Positions 45,874 through 55,850 of a DNA stretch of 64,000 bases are shown here, one piece after another. The first letter of the stretch is position 1. Each line of letters starts with the position of its first letter. The translations under genes were made by a program, and so were the position numbers. Origin of the DNA: Marinomonas pollencensis (GTDB lineage Bacteria; Pseudomonadota; Gammaproteobacteria; Pseudomonadales; Marinomonadaceae); the NCBI RefSeq assembly GCF_003387375.1, contig NZ_QUNG01000005.1, forward strand, positions 275,317-339,316, given 5' to 3'. Under the pieces are notes generated by a model that was not told the origin of the DNA, made no database searches, and saw nothing but the letters and a program-made list of their open reading frames with translations.

Positions 45874-47955
45874 TTAGACATTTAAATATTGGCTGTGATT
45901 CGGTAGCCATCGGGTTAGCAAGGGAGAGACCCTTTCAGGGTATTGCTGATGCAACTGAGCGGCGGCTTTTTGCACATCATCGAGTAGGGCTTTATCCCTT
46001 TGTAAATCCGCGACTTTAAATTCCCATAAGCCAGTTTGCCGGGTGCCTAAAAGCTCTCCTGGTCCTCTTAGTTCTAAGTCTTTTTCAGCGATTTTGAAGC
46101 CATCGCTGGTTTCTCGCATGGTCGATAAGCGCTCTTTTCCTTGTTGCCCTAAAGGGGCTTTATACAGAAGTACGCAGTGGCTTGCGGTTTGGCCGCGACC
46201 CACTCGACCACGTAGTTGGTGTAGCTGAGCGAGTCCTAAACGTTCGGGGTTTTCAATAATCATTAAACTCGCATTAGGTACATCTACTCCGACTTCAATA
46301 ACGGTCGTTGCGACCAATAACTGTATCTCATTGGCTTTAAAGCGAGCCATGATCTCGGCTTTTTCCGCCGCTTTAAGGCGTCCATGAACCAAGCCAATAG
46401 ATAGCCCACTGAGTTGTTCTGCCAATAACAGCGCAGTGTCTTCCGCCGCTTGGCATTGTAACGCTTCAGACTCTTCGATCAGAGTACATACCCAATAGAC
46501 TTGCTTGCCTTCTTGGCAGGCGATTTTTACCCGTTCGATGACCTCATTACGCCGCTGATCGGATACTACAATGGTATTGACTGGCGTCCTTCCTGGAGGC
46601 AGCTCATCGATTATCGAACAGTCCAGATCTGCATAGGCAGACATAGCTAAAGTGCGTGGAATCGGTGTTGCCGTCATGATCAGCTGGTGAGGTTGGAAGC
46701 CTTGTTTTAACCCTTTTTCTCGCAATGCCATCCGTTGATGGACACCAAAGCGATGCTGTTCGTCAATGATCGCCAAGGCCAGTCGATCAAAGTGTACGTT
46801 TTCTTGGAAAAGAGCGTGAGTGCCGACGACAATATGTGCCGAACCAGATGCGATGCTTTCTAGTTCAGCTTCACGGGCTTTGCCTTTTAGCTTGCCTGCC
46901 ATCCACGCCACATTCAGTCCCAGAGGTTTGAACCATTGAGTGAAATTCGCGAGATGTTGTTCGGCTAAGATCTCAGTCGGTGCCATAATGGCGACTTGAT
47001 AACCGGCATTGACAACGGCTGCCGCGGCCAATGCGGCCACCAAGGTTTTGCCAGAACCCACGTCACCTTGAACAAGGCGCAGCATGGGATGTCCAGATTT
47101 TAGGTCGCTTAACAGCTCTTGAAAAACCCGCTGTTGGGCATTGGTTGGCGAAAATGGAAGCTGTTCTAGTAAATCTGTCGCCAATTGACCAGAGGCTGTG
47201 ACTTGAATGGCTTTGTCTTCTTTGGCTTTGATCTTCTTACCAATTAAAGACAGCTGATGGGCCATCAACTCCTCAAAAGATAGGCGATATTGCGCCGGAT
47301 GCGAACCTGTTCTTAATTGCTCTAGGTTCGCGTCCGCTGTTGGATGGTGAAGAAATCGAATAGAATCGTCTAATGGCGGCAAGCTAAATGACTGACGCAG
47401 GTTATCAGGCAGCCATTCTTTTAGGTTATAAGGCGTTAGGCGTTCTAATGCTTGTTCACATAACAGGCGAATTTTGGTTTGGGTAAGCCCATCAGTGAGT
47501 GGGTAAATTGGCGTCAGTTGGTCGCTGTCTGCATGGGGATCATTATCACCAATGAGTTTGTATTCAGGATGATATATTTCAAAGCCGGTACTGCCACGAC
47601 GTATTTCACCAAAACAACGGATCCGCTTTCCTGATTCTAGCTGCTTTTTCTGCGCCGCTGAAAAATGAAAAAACCGTAGGCACAGAGTGCCACTCGAATC
47701 TTTGATGCGGCAGAGCAAACTACGGCGTTTTCCCATTTTTATTTCGCAGCCAATAGGTATTCCTTCTATTACGGCTTCATCGCCAAAGCGCAGCTGCCCT
47801 ATGGGAATAACACGGGTTCTGTCTTGGTAACGAATGGGCAGATGAAACAGTAAATCCTGCACCGTATGAAGGTGCAGTTTAGCCAGCTTTTCCGCCATGG
47901 CGTCGCCAACGCCTTTGAGTTCTCTCACATCTTGTGTGTCGAGATCATCTATCAT
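45874..47955 (-). CDS. recG: ATP-dependent DNA helicase RecG
   Basis: Branch-migrating helicase that remodels stalled forks and recombination intermediates. About 693 residues from ATG 47955 (MIDDLDTQDVRELKGVG). An N-terminal wedge/OB domain is followed by SF2 motifs: Walker A VQGDVGSGKTL, APTEILAEQHL, IIDEQHRFGVHQR, MTATPIPRTLA, and motif VI QLRGRVGRG. The longer open frame to 48084 runs into oxyR and is not used. It starts 7 bases after the oxyR stop; oxyR-recG pairing is also known in Pseudomonas. Confidence 0.95.
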   Translation of the reverse strand: MIDDLDTQDVRELKGVGDAMAEKLAKLHLHTVQDLLFHLPIRYQDRTRVIPIGQLRFGDEAVIEGIPIGCEIKMGKRRSLLCRIKDSSGTLCLRFFHFSAAQKKQLESGKRIRCFGEIRRGSTGFEIYHPEYKLIGDNDPHADSDQLTPIYPLTDGLTQTKIRLLCEQALERLTPYNLKEWLPDNLRQSFSLPPLDDSIRFLHHPTADANLEQLRTGSHPAQYRLSFEELMAHQLSLIGKKIKAKEDKAIQVTASGQLATDLLEQLPFSPTNAQQRVFQELLSDLKSGHPMLRLVQGDVGSGKTLVAALAAAAVVNAGYQVAIMAPTEILAEQHLANFTQWFKPLGLNVAWMAGKLKGKAREAELESIASGSAHIVVGTHALFQENVHFDRLALAIIDEQHRFGVHQRMALREKGLKQGFQPHQLIMTATPIPRTLAMSAYADLDCSIIDELPPGRTPVNTIVVSDQRRNEVIERVKIACQEGKQVYWVCTLIEESEALQCQAAEDTALLLAEQLSGLSIGLVHGRLKAAEKAEIMARFKANEIQLLVATTVIEVGVDVPNASLMIIENPERLGLAQLHQLRGRVGRGQTASHCVLLYKAPLGQQGKERLSTMRETSDGFKIAEKDLELRGPGELLGTRQTGLWEFKVADLQRDKALLDDVQKAAAQLHQQYPERVSPLLTRWLPNHSQYLNV

Positions 47956-47962
47956 AATGCGC

Positions 47963-48868
47963 TTAGATATCCAGTTTTTTACTAGCGCCGCGAATTGCTT
48001 GGCTAACCGCATCGATTGCATTCGGGCGAGGGTAGCTTGCTCGCCATGCAAGAGCAACGGTGCGTTTGGGCACTGGCTCTTCAAATGGACGTACCTCTAA
48101 TAGCGAATGATCTATGCTGGTCACCGCTGATTTTGGCAGTACAGTGACGCCTAAGCCAGAAGCGACCATGTAACGAATGGTTTCCAGCGAGCTGCCATTA
48201 ACAATCGTGCGCCCTTCACCAAACTCTTCTTCTTTCACTAAGGGGCAAGCTTCGAGTACTTGTTCACTAAAACAGTGACCTTTGCCTAATAGCAGAAGGT
48301 TATCTGTAGATAGCTGTTCAGTGTTGATGTGCGAAAGGTTTGTCCAAGGGTGATCCTTAGGCATTAAAACCACGAATTCTTCTTCGTAAATCGGTTGTGT
48401 AACCACATCAGGCTCATTAAAAGGCAGTGCAATAATAATGGCATCTAATTCACCGTTACGCAGTTTAGGGCGCAGGTTTTCGGTAAGATCTTCTTCAATG
48501 ATCAGCGGCATGTCGTTAGTGATTTCCCGTAGATTAGGAATCATCATCGGGAAAAGGTACGGAGCAATGGTAAAAATAGCCCCGATTTTCACTGGCCCTT
48601 TTAGCTGGTTATGGCCGGTAGAGGCGAGCTCTTTAATGGTATTTGCTTGTTCGATAACCCGTTTTGCTTGCGTCACAATTTGCTCCCCGATCGGAGTAAT
48701 ATAGACGGAGCTTTTACTGCGTTCGAAGATGGCCGCGCCAAGTTCTTCTTCGAGTTTTTTGACCGCTACACTTAGCGTGGGTTGAGACACATGACACTTT
48801 TCTGCTGCGTGCCCAAAGTGCTTTTCTTTTGCTAGCATAACAACGTACTTTAATTCAGTTAATGTCAT
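47963..48868 (-). CDS. oxyR: Hydrogen peroxide sensor regulator OxyR
   Basis: LysR-type activator of peroxide defence. The N-terminal winged helix has FGHAAEKCHVSQPTLSVAVKKLE. The two redox cysteines fall exactly at Cys199 and Cys208 in GKGHCFSEQVLEAC, the same numbering as E. coli OxyR, so disulfide switching is expected. 301 residues. It is followed by recG and is divergent from the SDR gene. Confidence 0.95.
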   Translation of the reverse strand: MTLTELKYVVMLAKEKHFGHAAEKCHVSQPTLSVAVKKLEEELGAAIFERSKSSVYITPIGEQIVTQAKRVIEQANTIKELASTGHNQLKGPVKIGAIFTIAPYLFPMMIPNLREITNDMPLIIEEDLTENLRPKLRNGELDAIIIALPFNEPDVVTQPIYEEEFVVLMPKDHPWTNLSHINTEQLSTDNLLLLGKGHCFSEQVLEACPLVKEEEFGEGRTIVNGSSLETIRYMVASGLGVTVLPKSAVTSIDHSLLEVRPFEEPVPKRTVALAWRASYPRPNAIDAVSQAIRGASKKLDI

Positions 48869-48972
48869 TTTGTGTCCCCAACCTAATCATTGTTAATAAC
48901 TATGATAATACAAAATTTGATAAAGTGTATCGGAGAATCTAGTTTGCGCTTTTATTGCTTAAAGAGGTAGTC

Positions 48973-49824
48973 ATGAATTCAAAGCGAGTCCTAATAGCAG
49001 GCTGCGGTGACTTAGGTACCGGAGTCGCCGAGTATTTTGTGGCGAAAGGGGATCAGGTATATGCAGTGCGTCGGTCGGGCACAGTGTTTCCCCATAAGGT
49101 GCGAGGTGTAACTGGTAATCTCACCGAGTTAGCGGACGAAGCGCTGCCTGATGTGGATCTTATCGTGCTCATTATGACACCTTCTGAACGCAGCCCCGCA
49201 GGTTATCGAGCGGCCTATTTCGATACGGCACAACGCCTTACAGAGCGCTATCAGAGCGCGCAAACGCCGCTACTTTTTGTTTCAAGCACCAGTGTTTATG
49301 GGCAGAATAAAGGGCAATGGATCGATCAAGATACGCCGCCAATTGGGGCACAGGAAACCGCTAAAATTCTCCTGGAAACTGAGCAGTTACTGGCACGTGC
49401 TTTGCCCTCTATCGCGCTACGTTGTTCGGGTATTTATGGTCCCAAGCGCTACCGCATGCTAGATAAAATTAACGCCGGGGAGGTCTGGCAGGCAAACAGC
49501 TGGACGAATCGTGTTCATCGACACGATGTTGTCAGGGCTTTGTGTCATCTCGCGGAAAAGGTGCTTAATGGTGAATCGCTAGCGGGGCATTATAATGTGA
49601 CTGATGATACACCGGTTTCCATGTGGGAAGTGAAGCTCTGTATTGCGCATTTACTAGGAGTAGCGGTGAATCTTCCAGATGATGTCGCGGCTTTTCTACC
49701 GATTTCTGGTAAGCGGATCAGTAATCAAGCGCTGAAAGAAACGGGCTTTTGTTTTGCTTACCCTAGTTATGTCAGTGGCTATGAAGAATTAGTGAAAGCG
49801 TATCTAGCGGAACAGTCGGCATAA
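48973..49824 (+). CDS. NAD(P)-binding SDR-type epimerase-like protein (YeeZ-like)
   Basis: Atypical short-chain dehydrogenase/reductase. The Rossmann motif VLIAGCGDLGTGVAEYF opens the protein, and FVSSTSVYG follows; the rest is like extended SDRs (RVHRHDVVRALCHLAEK). The GCGDLG form rather than GxxGxxG and the overall pattern recall E. coli YeeZ. ATG 48973 with AAGAGG upstream is chosen over the open frame start at 48955. Substrate unknown. Confidence 0.8.
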   Translation: MNSKRVLIAGCGDLGTGVAEYFVAKGDQVYAVRRSGTVFPHKVRGVTGNLTELADEALPDVDLIVLIMTPSERSPAGYRAAYFDTAQRLTERYQSAQTPLLFVSSTSVYGQNKGQWIDQDTPPIGAQETAKILLETEQLLARALPSIALRCSGIYGPKRYRMLDKINAGEVWQANSWTNRVHRHDVVRALCHLAEKVLNGESLAGHYNVTDDTPVSMWEVKLCIAHLLGVAVNLPDDVAAFLPISGKRISNQALKETGFCFAYPSYVSGYEELVKAYLAEQSA

Positions 49825-49851
49825 AAAAAGAGGCACTAAAGGCCTCTTTTT
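49825..49851. terminator. Terminator between SDR gene and ridA
   Basis: Stem AAAAAGAGGC/GCCTCTTTTT with a 7-base loop immediately after the SDR stop. A and T runs on both sides allow it to work for the convergent ridA too. Confidence 0.9.
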
Positions 49852-49897
49852 AGATTATCTTCACGCATGCTGAAAACAACATGGTGAGAGAGAATAA

Positions 49898-50284
49898 TTA
49901 GTCTTCCAGCACCATGATGCCTTCGATCTCAACCTGTACACCTTTTGGTAAGGCGCGAACACCCATCGCAGCGCGCGCTGGGTAAGGTTGTTTGATGAAC
50001 TGAGTCATGACTTCGTTTACGGTTGCAAAGTTGCTTAGGTCCGTCATGAAGATGTTGAATTTCACAACGTCTTCTAAAGAGCCACCAGCGGCTTCACAAA
50101 CGGCTTGTAGGTTTTTGAAAACCTGAGTCGTTTGCTCAACGATGTCTTCACTGATTACTTCCATTGTTTCTGCTACCAAAGGAATTTGACCTGAAAGGTA
50201 AACAGTATTTCCTGCGCGAACCGCTTGAGAGTAAGGGCCGATTGCTGCGGGTGCTTTTTCAGTGTGAATCACTTGCTTTGCCAT
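49898..50284 (-). CDS. ridA: Enamine/imine deaminase RidA
   Basis: Small trimeric enzyme that hydrolyses reactive 2-aminoacrylate-type enamines to ketoacids. The signatures are [21 protein letters not shown] near the start and the C-terminal [21 protein letters not shown], which includes the catalytic Arg. About 128 residues from the ATG at 50284. It follows spoT on the same strand, a common arrangement. Confidence 0.94.
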   Translation of the reverse strand: MAKQVIHTEKAPAAIGPYSQAVRAGNTVYLSGQIPLVAETMEVISEDIVEQTTQVFKNLQAVCEAAGGSLEDVVKFNIFMTDLSNFATVNEVMTQFIKQPYPARAAMGVRALPKGVQVEIEGIMVLED

Positions 50285-50369
50285 GATATTCAATCCCATT
50301 TCAGAGTTGTCTTGCCTCAGCCTCTTGCGTGGCTGAGACGGGTTAAAAACCGTGTTAACGCTAACGGTA

Positions 50370-52484
50370 TTAGCGACCTACGATGGTCTCACGAGAAACT
50401 TTCTCGACACAGCGTACCGCTTTAATGCGGCGCATTACGTCGGCTAAGCCTACTCGACTAGAAATAGTAATGCTTAAACGTAGACGGCTTACGCGGCCTC
50501 GCTCAATAATATCCAAGTTAGACACTTGATAGTCTGTATCACTGATAGAACTGGCGATTTTTGCGACGGCGCCACGTTCATTAATATAACTAACAATCAG
50601 GCTAATATTGAGGTCTTCTTCAATGTCCTTACCCCACACCATGCGAATAAAGCGTTCAGGGCTCGATAAATGATCCTGAATATTCGGGCAATTCAAATGG
50701 TGAATGATGATGCCTTTGTCGACCTGAACATGACCCACAATAGGGTCTCCAGGAATTGGTGAGCAGCATTTCGCATAAGAAATTAACATGCCCTCGGAGC
50801 CATTTACCTTAAAGGATTTTGGCGTCACCAAGGTGTTTTCATCGTAATTCGGGAACAGCTCGCGAGCGACCAAATAACCAACATGTCGGCCTTTACCAAT
50901 GGATTCTAATAAGTCATCCAGAGTAGCTAGCTGATGCTGTTTAAGTACTTGATTAATTTGCTCGGAGGTAAGCTCTTCAATGTTTGTCTTAAAGGCATTT
51001 AACGAGCGCGTTAACAGACGATGGCCGATAGATATCGCATTTTCGCGTTGTTTGTCTTTCAGGTAATGACGAATGTTTGTACGTGCTTTACCGGTAATCG
51101 CAAAACTTAGCCAAGCGACGTTTGGTTGGGCGTTCTTAGCGCTGATAATCTCAACCGTCTGGCCACTTTCTAGTTGTGTGCTAAGCGGAGCTAAACGACG
51201 GTTAATGCGACAAGATATACAAGTGTTACCAATTTCTGTGTGGACACCATAGGCAAAATCGACCGGTGTTGCCCCAGATGGTAGCTCAATAATCTGGCCT
51301 TTAGGGGTAAACACGTAGACTTCATCAGGGAATAAGTCACTTTTCACGTTATCGACGAACTCAATAGGGTTACCGGCTTTTTGCTGAATTTCCAGCAAGC
51401 TTTTCACCCATTTTGTTGCACGATCGTGATTGTTTGGTGCGGCTGCATTGCCACTAAACTTGTAAGCCCAATGCGCAGCGATACCATTGTTTGCAACCAA
51501 ATCCATTTCTTCAGTACGGATTTGTACTTCCATTGGCAGACCATTCGTGCCGACCACTGTGGTATGCAAAGATTGGTACCCGTTGGATTTTGGTACTGCA
51601 ATATAATCTTTAAAACGGCCTTCAATAGGCTTAAACAAGGCGTGGATAATACCCAGAATACGGTAACAGCTGTCGTGGCGGTCAGTAACAATACGCACAC
51701 CTAACACATCCATAATCTCGTCAAGAGAGCGGCGTTTCTTGCTCATCTTTTGATAAATACTATAGATATGTTTTTCTCTCACACTGATATTGGCATCAAT
51801 GTAATCAGCGGCCAATTCAGAGCGGATAAAGTCTTCAAGTTTTTCTGTGTCTTTACTGCGGTGGCCATATTTCTTATTAATGGCGCGTTGCAGCATGCGG
51901 GCTCGCATAGGGTAATAAGCTTGAAATGCGAGCGACTCCAGTGCGACACGCACATTATACATACCCAAGCGGTTTGCAATGGGCGCATAAATATCGAGCG
52001 TTTCACGCGCAATACGACGCTTTTTATGGGCTGGCATGGAATCCAGCGTGCGCATATTGTGCAGACGGTCAGCCAACTTGACAAGAATGACGCGAATGTC
52101 ATCCGCCATGGCCATGGCCATTTTTTGGAAGTTATGCGCTTGCTTTTCGATCTGGCTATTGAATTCAAGGTGTGTCAGCTTACTGACACCATCCACCAAA
52201 CTGGCAACGCCTTCTCCAAACTGCTCAGTTAACGCTTCACGGCTAATGCCGGTGTCTTCGATAACGTCATGAAGGAGGGCTGCAGTTAACCCTTCGCTGT
52301 CCATGCGTAAGTCGGCAAGGATCTCAGCAGCAGCAAGAGGATGGGTAACATAGGGTTCGCCACTTTTACGCCATTGGCCATCATGGGCTTGTTCTGCGTA
52401 ATAGTAAGCGCGTTTTACCTGAGCAACTTGCTCGTGGGGTAAATATTGACCTAACGTCTGAGCTAAATTTTCAATGGTATACAT
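50370..52484 (-). CDS. spoT: Bifunctional (p)ppGpp synthetase/hydrolase SpoT
   Basis: Makes and degrades the alarmone ppGpp. 704 residues: HD hydrolase domain ([17 protein letters not shown], so hydrolase-competent), synthetase domain ([12 protein letters not shown]), TGS domain ([20 protein letters not shown]), helical and zinc-finger-like region ([14 protein letters not shown]), and a C-terminal ACT domain. Gene order gmk-rpoZ-spoT is classic for gammaproteobacteria. Confidence 0.96.
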   Translation of the reverse strand: MYTIENLAQTLGQYLPHEQVAQVKRAYYYAEQAHDGQWRKSGEPYVTHPLAAAEILADLRMDSEGLTAALLHDVIEDTGISREALTEQFGEGVASLVDGVSKLTHLEFNSQIEKQAHNFQKMAMAMADDIRVILVKLADRLHNMRTLDSMPAHKKRRIARETLDIYAPIANRLGMYNVRVALESLAFQAYYPMRARMLQRAINKKYGHRSKDTEKLEDFIRSELAADYIDANISVREKHIYSIYQKMSKKRRSLDEIMDVLGVRIVTDRHDSCYRILGIIHALFKPIEGRFKDYIAVPKSNGYQSLHTTVVGTNGLPMEVQIRTEEMDLVANNGIAAHWAYKFSGNAAAPNNHDRATKWVKSLLEIQQKAGNPIEFVDNVKSDLFPDEVYVFTPKGQIIELPSGATPVDFAYGVHTEIGNTCISCRINRRLAPLSTQLESGQTVEIISAKNAQPNVAWLSFAITGKARTNIRHYLKDKQRENAISIGHRLLTRSLNAFKTNIEELTSEQINQVLKQHQLATLDDLLESIGKGRHVGYLVARELFPNYDENTLVTPKSFKVNGSEGMLISYAKCCSPIPGDPIVGHVQVDKGIIIHHLNCPNIQDHLSSPERFIRMVWGKDIEEDLNISLIVSYINERGAVAKIASSISDTDYQVSNLDIIERGRVSRLRLSITISSRVGLADVMRRIKAVRCVEKVSRETIVGR

Positions 52485-52546
52485 CGCTCACCTCACAACA
52501 GCAAATAGAAAGCACGACGGCAGTGGTATGAGCGACACCATCAATA

Positions 52547-52771
52547 TTAAAACTCGTGAATAGGTTGCTTTTGAAGATCAACGTTACTGGCGTTAATCAA
52601 ATCTTCTGCAATTTCACGTAAAGCAACAACGGTTACTTTGTCGTCTTCAAGTGCCACTTTCGCTTCTTCACCACCAGTGGCAAGTTGACGTGCACGTTTT
52701 GATGCCACCATGACTAATTCAAAGCGGTTATCAACGTTTTCTAAACAATCTTCTACGGTAACTCGAGCCAT
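52547..52771 (-). CDS. rpoZ: RNA polymerase subunit omega
   Basis: Assembly factor for the beta-prime subunit. The 74-residue protein begins [20 protein letters not shown] and contains [12 protein letters not shown], both diagnostic. Lies between gmk and spoT. Confidence 0.96.
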   Translation of the reverse strand: MARVTVEDCLENVDNRFELVMVASKRARQLATGGEEAKVALEDDKVTVVALREIAEDLINASNVDLQKQPIHEF

Positions 52772-52829
52772 TTTGACCTCTGTATTACGGTTATCTATTT
52801 ATCCAAATGCAATTCTACTTAACGCCTTC

Positions 52830-53453
52830 TCATATTGACAAGAGATCATTGATAAGATTGCCATATTTTTGTTTCATTACGGTGTTTTTTGAGCGCATTG
52901 CAGTAAAAATCGACTGCATTTGTGTTAACGCTGTCTCAAAGTCGTCATTTACGATGACAAAATCGTATTCATCATAGTGTGACATCTCAGCAACAGCCTT
53001 ACTCATGCGACGCTGAATCACCTCTTCACTGTCAGTGCCGCGACCATGCAAGCGTTCTTCAAGTGCTTTTAAAGAAGGCGGCAATATAAAGACGCCAATG
53101 GCATCTGGGTAGAGCTTACGCACTTGGCGCGCACCTTGCCAATCGATCTCTAAAATAACGTCTAAGCCTTGCTCTAGCATGTTGAAAATCGAAGCTTTCG
53201 AGGTGCCGTAATAGTTATCAAACACTTGAGCATGTTCGAAAAAGGCATCTTCGGCAATCATATCTAAAAAATCTTCGTCTTCAGTAAAGTAGTATTCACG
53301 GCCATGCTCTTCGCCTTTACGTGGCGCTCTGGTGGTGTGAGAGATAGAAATACGTACTTTATCATCCGCTTTTAGTAATGCTTTATATAAAGAAGATTTA
53401 CCTGCACCAGAAGGCGCTGAGAGGATAAATAAGTTGCCCGTGTGTCGATCCAT
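52830..53453 (-). CDS. gmk: Guanylate kinase
   Basis: Phosphorylates GMP to GDP with ATP. 207 residues with P-loop LSAPSGAGKSSLYKAL, the GMP-binding segment ISISHTTRAPRKGEEHGREY and LEIDWQGARQV. AAAGG precedes the ATG at 53453. First gene of the gmk-rpoZ-spoT group. Confidence 0.96.
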   Translation of the reverse strand: MDRHTGNLFILSAPSGAGKSSLYKALLKADDKVRISISHTTRAPRKGEEHGREYYFTEDEDFLDMIAEDAFFEHAQVFDNYYGTSKASIFNMLEQGLDVILEIDWQGARQVRKLYPDAIGVFILPPSLKALEERLHGRGTDSEEVIQRRMSKAVAEMSHYDEYDFVIVNDDFETALTQMQSIFTAMRSKNTVMKQKYGNLINDLLSI

Positions 53454-53709
53454 AGAACCTTTAAACCCGTTGAGATTAGTCAGAATATTTGGAATATGAC
53501 TATACCATAGTCTGCTTTACCCCGCTTTTTTTATGTTATGTTAAACGCAGCAAAGTGGGGCTATTTTATATGGATATTAAGAGTGCCTTTTTTATGCAAG
53601 CAAAACGACAGCGTCTATAAGGCATTGTCTGTAGGGTATGATTTAGATTATCAAGAAGCCTTAACAAATGCGCTAGGTCGGGTGCCACATCGAGAAAGGC
53701 CTGAAGGCA

Positions 53710-53738
53710 GACCAAAGGCGTGCAGCACACCTTTGGTC
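53710..53738. terminator. Long hairpin between gmk and the sulfatase gene
   Basis: Near-perfect palindrome: GACCAAAGG/CCTTTGGTC arms extended inside by GTGC/GCAC with one mismatch. It lies 8 bases past the stop of the sulfatase-family gene. No T run, so termination is not certain. The 290-base gap around it contains a 71-codon open frame (53538-53753, +) that I cannot support as a gene. Confidence 0.5.
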
Positions 53739-53745
53739 AGTAGTC

Positions 53746-55737
53746 TTATTTAGCGTCTTTGAAGCCTTTTATATGGGCGTTAATTTGCCAGCGTAATAAC
53801 TCTGGTAACGCTTTTTGCTTCGCCTGTTGTAAGGCTGGAACTGCTTGGCTTTGCGGCATGACTTCTAGGCTGGCGTCATTTTTCCACGGGTAAAATGCAG
53901 GCTGACCGCTCATTGGGTAAGCACCTTTTTCGTCAATCCAGAGTTTAGTGTTATAGCCAAATGCTCGTGATTTATCATCCTCTACGGCGAGCATATTTCG
54001 TCCTGCAATAGCTTGATAAGAGGTGTCTGATAATGAGTAATGGTACAGAGTTGGGAAGATGTCCTTATGGGACCCGACTCGGCTTGGGTCATAGTGCCAT
54101 TGGCTGTTATCCAGGATTTTCTTCGGTACGTGTAAGTAGAATGGCACAGCACGATCCAACATCTGCTCTTCTGGATAATAGGCTTTTAGGCGGCGCATTT
54201 GATGGTCGCCGGTTGCTGCGATCAAGGTGCTATCCGCTTTATCAGAGCTTTCTACTGAACTAATAAACTGCCCAAAAGCATCCGCAGCATACTGGTAGGT
54301 TTCTTGTATGTTTAGCTCTTCTTGTCCTTGGGCTTCTGCATGTCGTATCACTTCTGGCGTTAGCGCAATAGGTTGCGGCGTGTAGCGCTCAGGCGTGACA
54401 TAAGGTGGGTGGTTAGTAATGGTCAAGATACTAATAAAAGTTGGCTCTTTTGCTTCTTTTAGCAGCTTTTCAGCGAGACGATAAGCGTAGTCATCTGGCA
54501 CGCCCCAATCGGTTATTTCATTGGCTGCTGCAGGGTACATTTTCATCAGGCTATTCTGGTCGTAAATGGCATCTACCCCTTGCACAGGTAAATAGTTAAC
54601 CAAGTTACGCCACATCATATTGCCTGGAGAAATGAAGATAACCTTATAGCCCGCTTTTTTGTAGACATCAAAAGGCGTGCCTGTGAGTTTGGTGTTTTGT
54701 GCTGAACTATGGCTGATATTCTGCAACGGGCTATGGAAGAACATCGCAGCTAATGAAGGTGCAGTACCGTTATCTTCAGAAATAAAACGTTTAAAAACAA
54801 AGTCTTCGGCAAAGTGTGGGCGAAGGTGACCGAGTAAATCGTTCTTACCTACTTCATCAAACTGCAGCATGTTACTGCCAAAACTTTCCATTAACACCAT
54901 GACGACGTTAGGTTTATGCTCAGCGAGGAAAGGATTATTGGGGGTTTTTTCCATTAGGCTGGAGATACCTAATTGCTTTTCTAATTGCTCGCCTTTTGTT
55001 TTTGAGACAGAGGAAAACGACAGATCTTCATTATGGTCTTTTATGGCCCAATTAAGGCTCATTAAGCCATTAGGTGTGATCTTGTTAAGCAACAGTAATT
55101 GTGACACTTGAGCGTTGTCTCGTCGTAACGGGAAAGTACCCACACTGCCGCGGCTGATGATGGCTAAAATAAGAATCATGACAAAAACAAACAGTACAAA
55201 AAGCGCGATGTTCCACTTTTTTGGGTTTTTATCTTTTACTAAATAACGAGTAAAACGCCCAGAAATAAAAGCGGCGACTAAGGCGGCAAGCAGCCCGCGA
55301 ATAACTGGGTAGCCTTCCCACATATTGGCTAACACGCTGGCAGTGTCATCTTCTGCTAGACCGAACGCAAAAACGTCAAAGGTGTTGTGATAGGTCTGGT
55401 AATAGTAATAGTTACTGATGGCGACCATGGCAACGGCAAAGGTAATCAACCCAAATAACCAAGGTAAGCAGACTCTAAATGCCGTCCAAGTAAAACGACT
55501 GGCCGCCATGAACAAACCAAGTAGCGCAAAAGGCACCATTAACATTCCGCCCACGCGCAAATCATAGCGAACGCCAGTTAGCCACATGCGTTGCACATCG
55601 TCACTGTGGGTGGCCAGCTGACTCGGCTCAGAAAAAACCGCCAGCATGACGTAGCGAGAGGCCATTAATATCAACACGAGATACAGGATCTGGATGGTTA
55701 AGGTGAGGAACAGTGAGCGGATTCTCGTTTGATACAT
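53746..55737 (-). CDS. LTA synthase-family membrane sulfatase/transferase
   Basis: Membrane enzyme of the alkaline-phosphatase superfamily; relatives transfer phosphoglycerol or phosphoethanolamine to envelope glycans. About 663 residues: four to five membrane helices in the first 230 residues, then a periplasmic sulfatase-fold domain. It has NVVMVLMESFGSN (metal site), the probable nucleophile Thr in EDNGTAPSLAAMF, and ATGDHQMR (metal-binding DH). ATG at 55737 (MYQTRIRSL) preferred over the open frame start at 55788. Substrate not determined by sequence. Confidence 0.87.
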   Translation of the reverse strand: MYQTRIRSLFLTLTIQILYLVLILMASRYVMLAVFSEPSQLATHSDDVQRMWLTGVRYDLRVGGMLMVPFALLGLFMAASRFTWTAFRVCLPWLFGLITFAVAMVAISNYYYYQTYHNTFDVFAFGLAEDDTASVLANMWEGYPVIRGLLAALVAAFISGRFTRYLVKDKNPKKWNIALFVLFVFVMILILAIISRGSVGTFPLRRDNAQVSQLLLLNKITPNGLMSLNWAIKDHNEDLSFSSVSKTKGEQLEKQLGISSLMEKTPNNPFLAEHKPNVVMVLMESFGSNMLQFDEVGKNDLLGHLRPHFAEDFVFKRFISEDNGTAPSLAAMFFHSPLQNISHSSAQNTKLTGTPFDVYKKAGYKVIFISPGNMMWRNLVNYLPVQGVDAIYDQNSLMKMYPAAANEITDWGVPDDYAYRLAEKLLKEAKEPTFISILTITNHPPYVTPERYTPQPIALTPEVIRHAEAQGQEELNIQETYQYAADAFGQFISSVESSDKADSTLIAATGDHQMRRLKAYYPEEQMLDRAVPFYLHVPKKILDNSQWHYDPSRVGSHKDIFPTLYHYSLSDTSYQAIAGRNMLAVEDDKSRAFGYNTKLWIDEKGAYPMSGQPAFYPWKNDASLEVMPQSQAVPALQQAKQKALPELLRWQINAHIKGFKDAK

Positions 55738-55850
55738 GAACTGGCAATTCCTAAGGGAAAAATATGAAGAAAAAATGGAGTATAACACTCCATCTTTTTT
55801 TTTCGACTGAGTCTTTTCTGATCCTTTATAAAACTTTATTTCTTACGTTT

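Noticed and set aside
51750..52232. Long antisense open frame inside spoT
   Set aside because: It is a shadow of the spoT coding frame; composition does not resemble a protein of its own.
53538..53753. 71-codon open frame on the + strand
   Set aside because: No recognisable protein pattern, no ribosome site, and it ends inside the convergent sulfatase gene; the long hairpin at 53710 lies within it.
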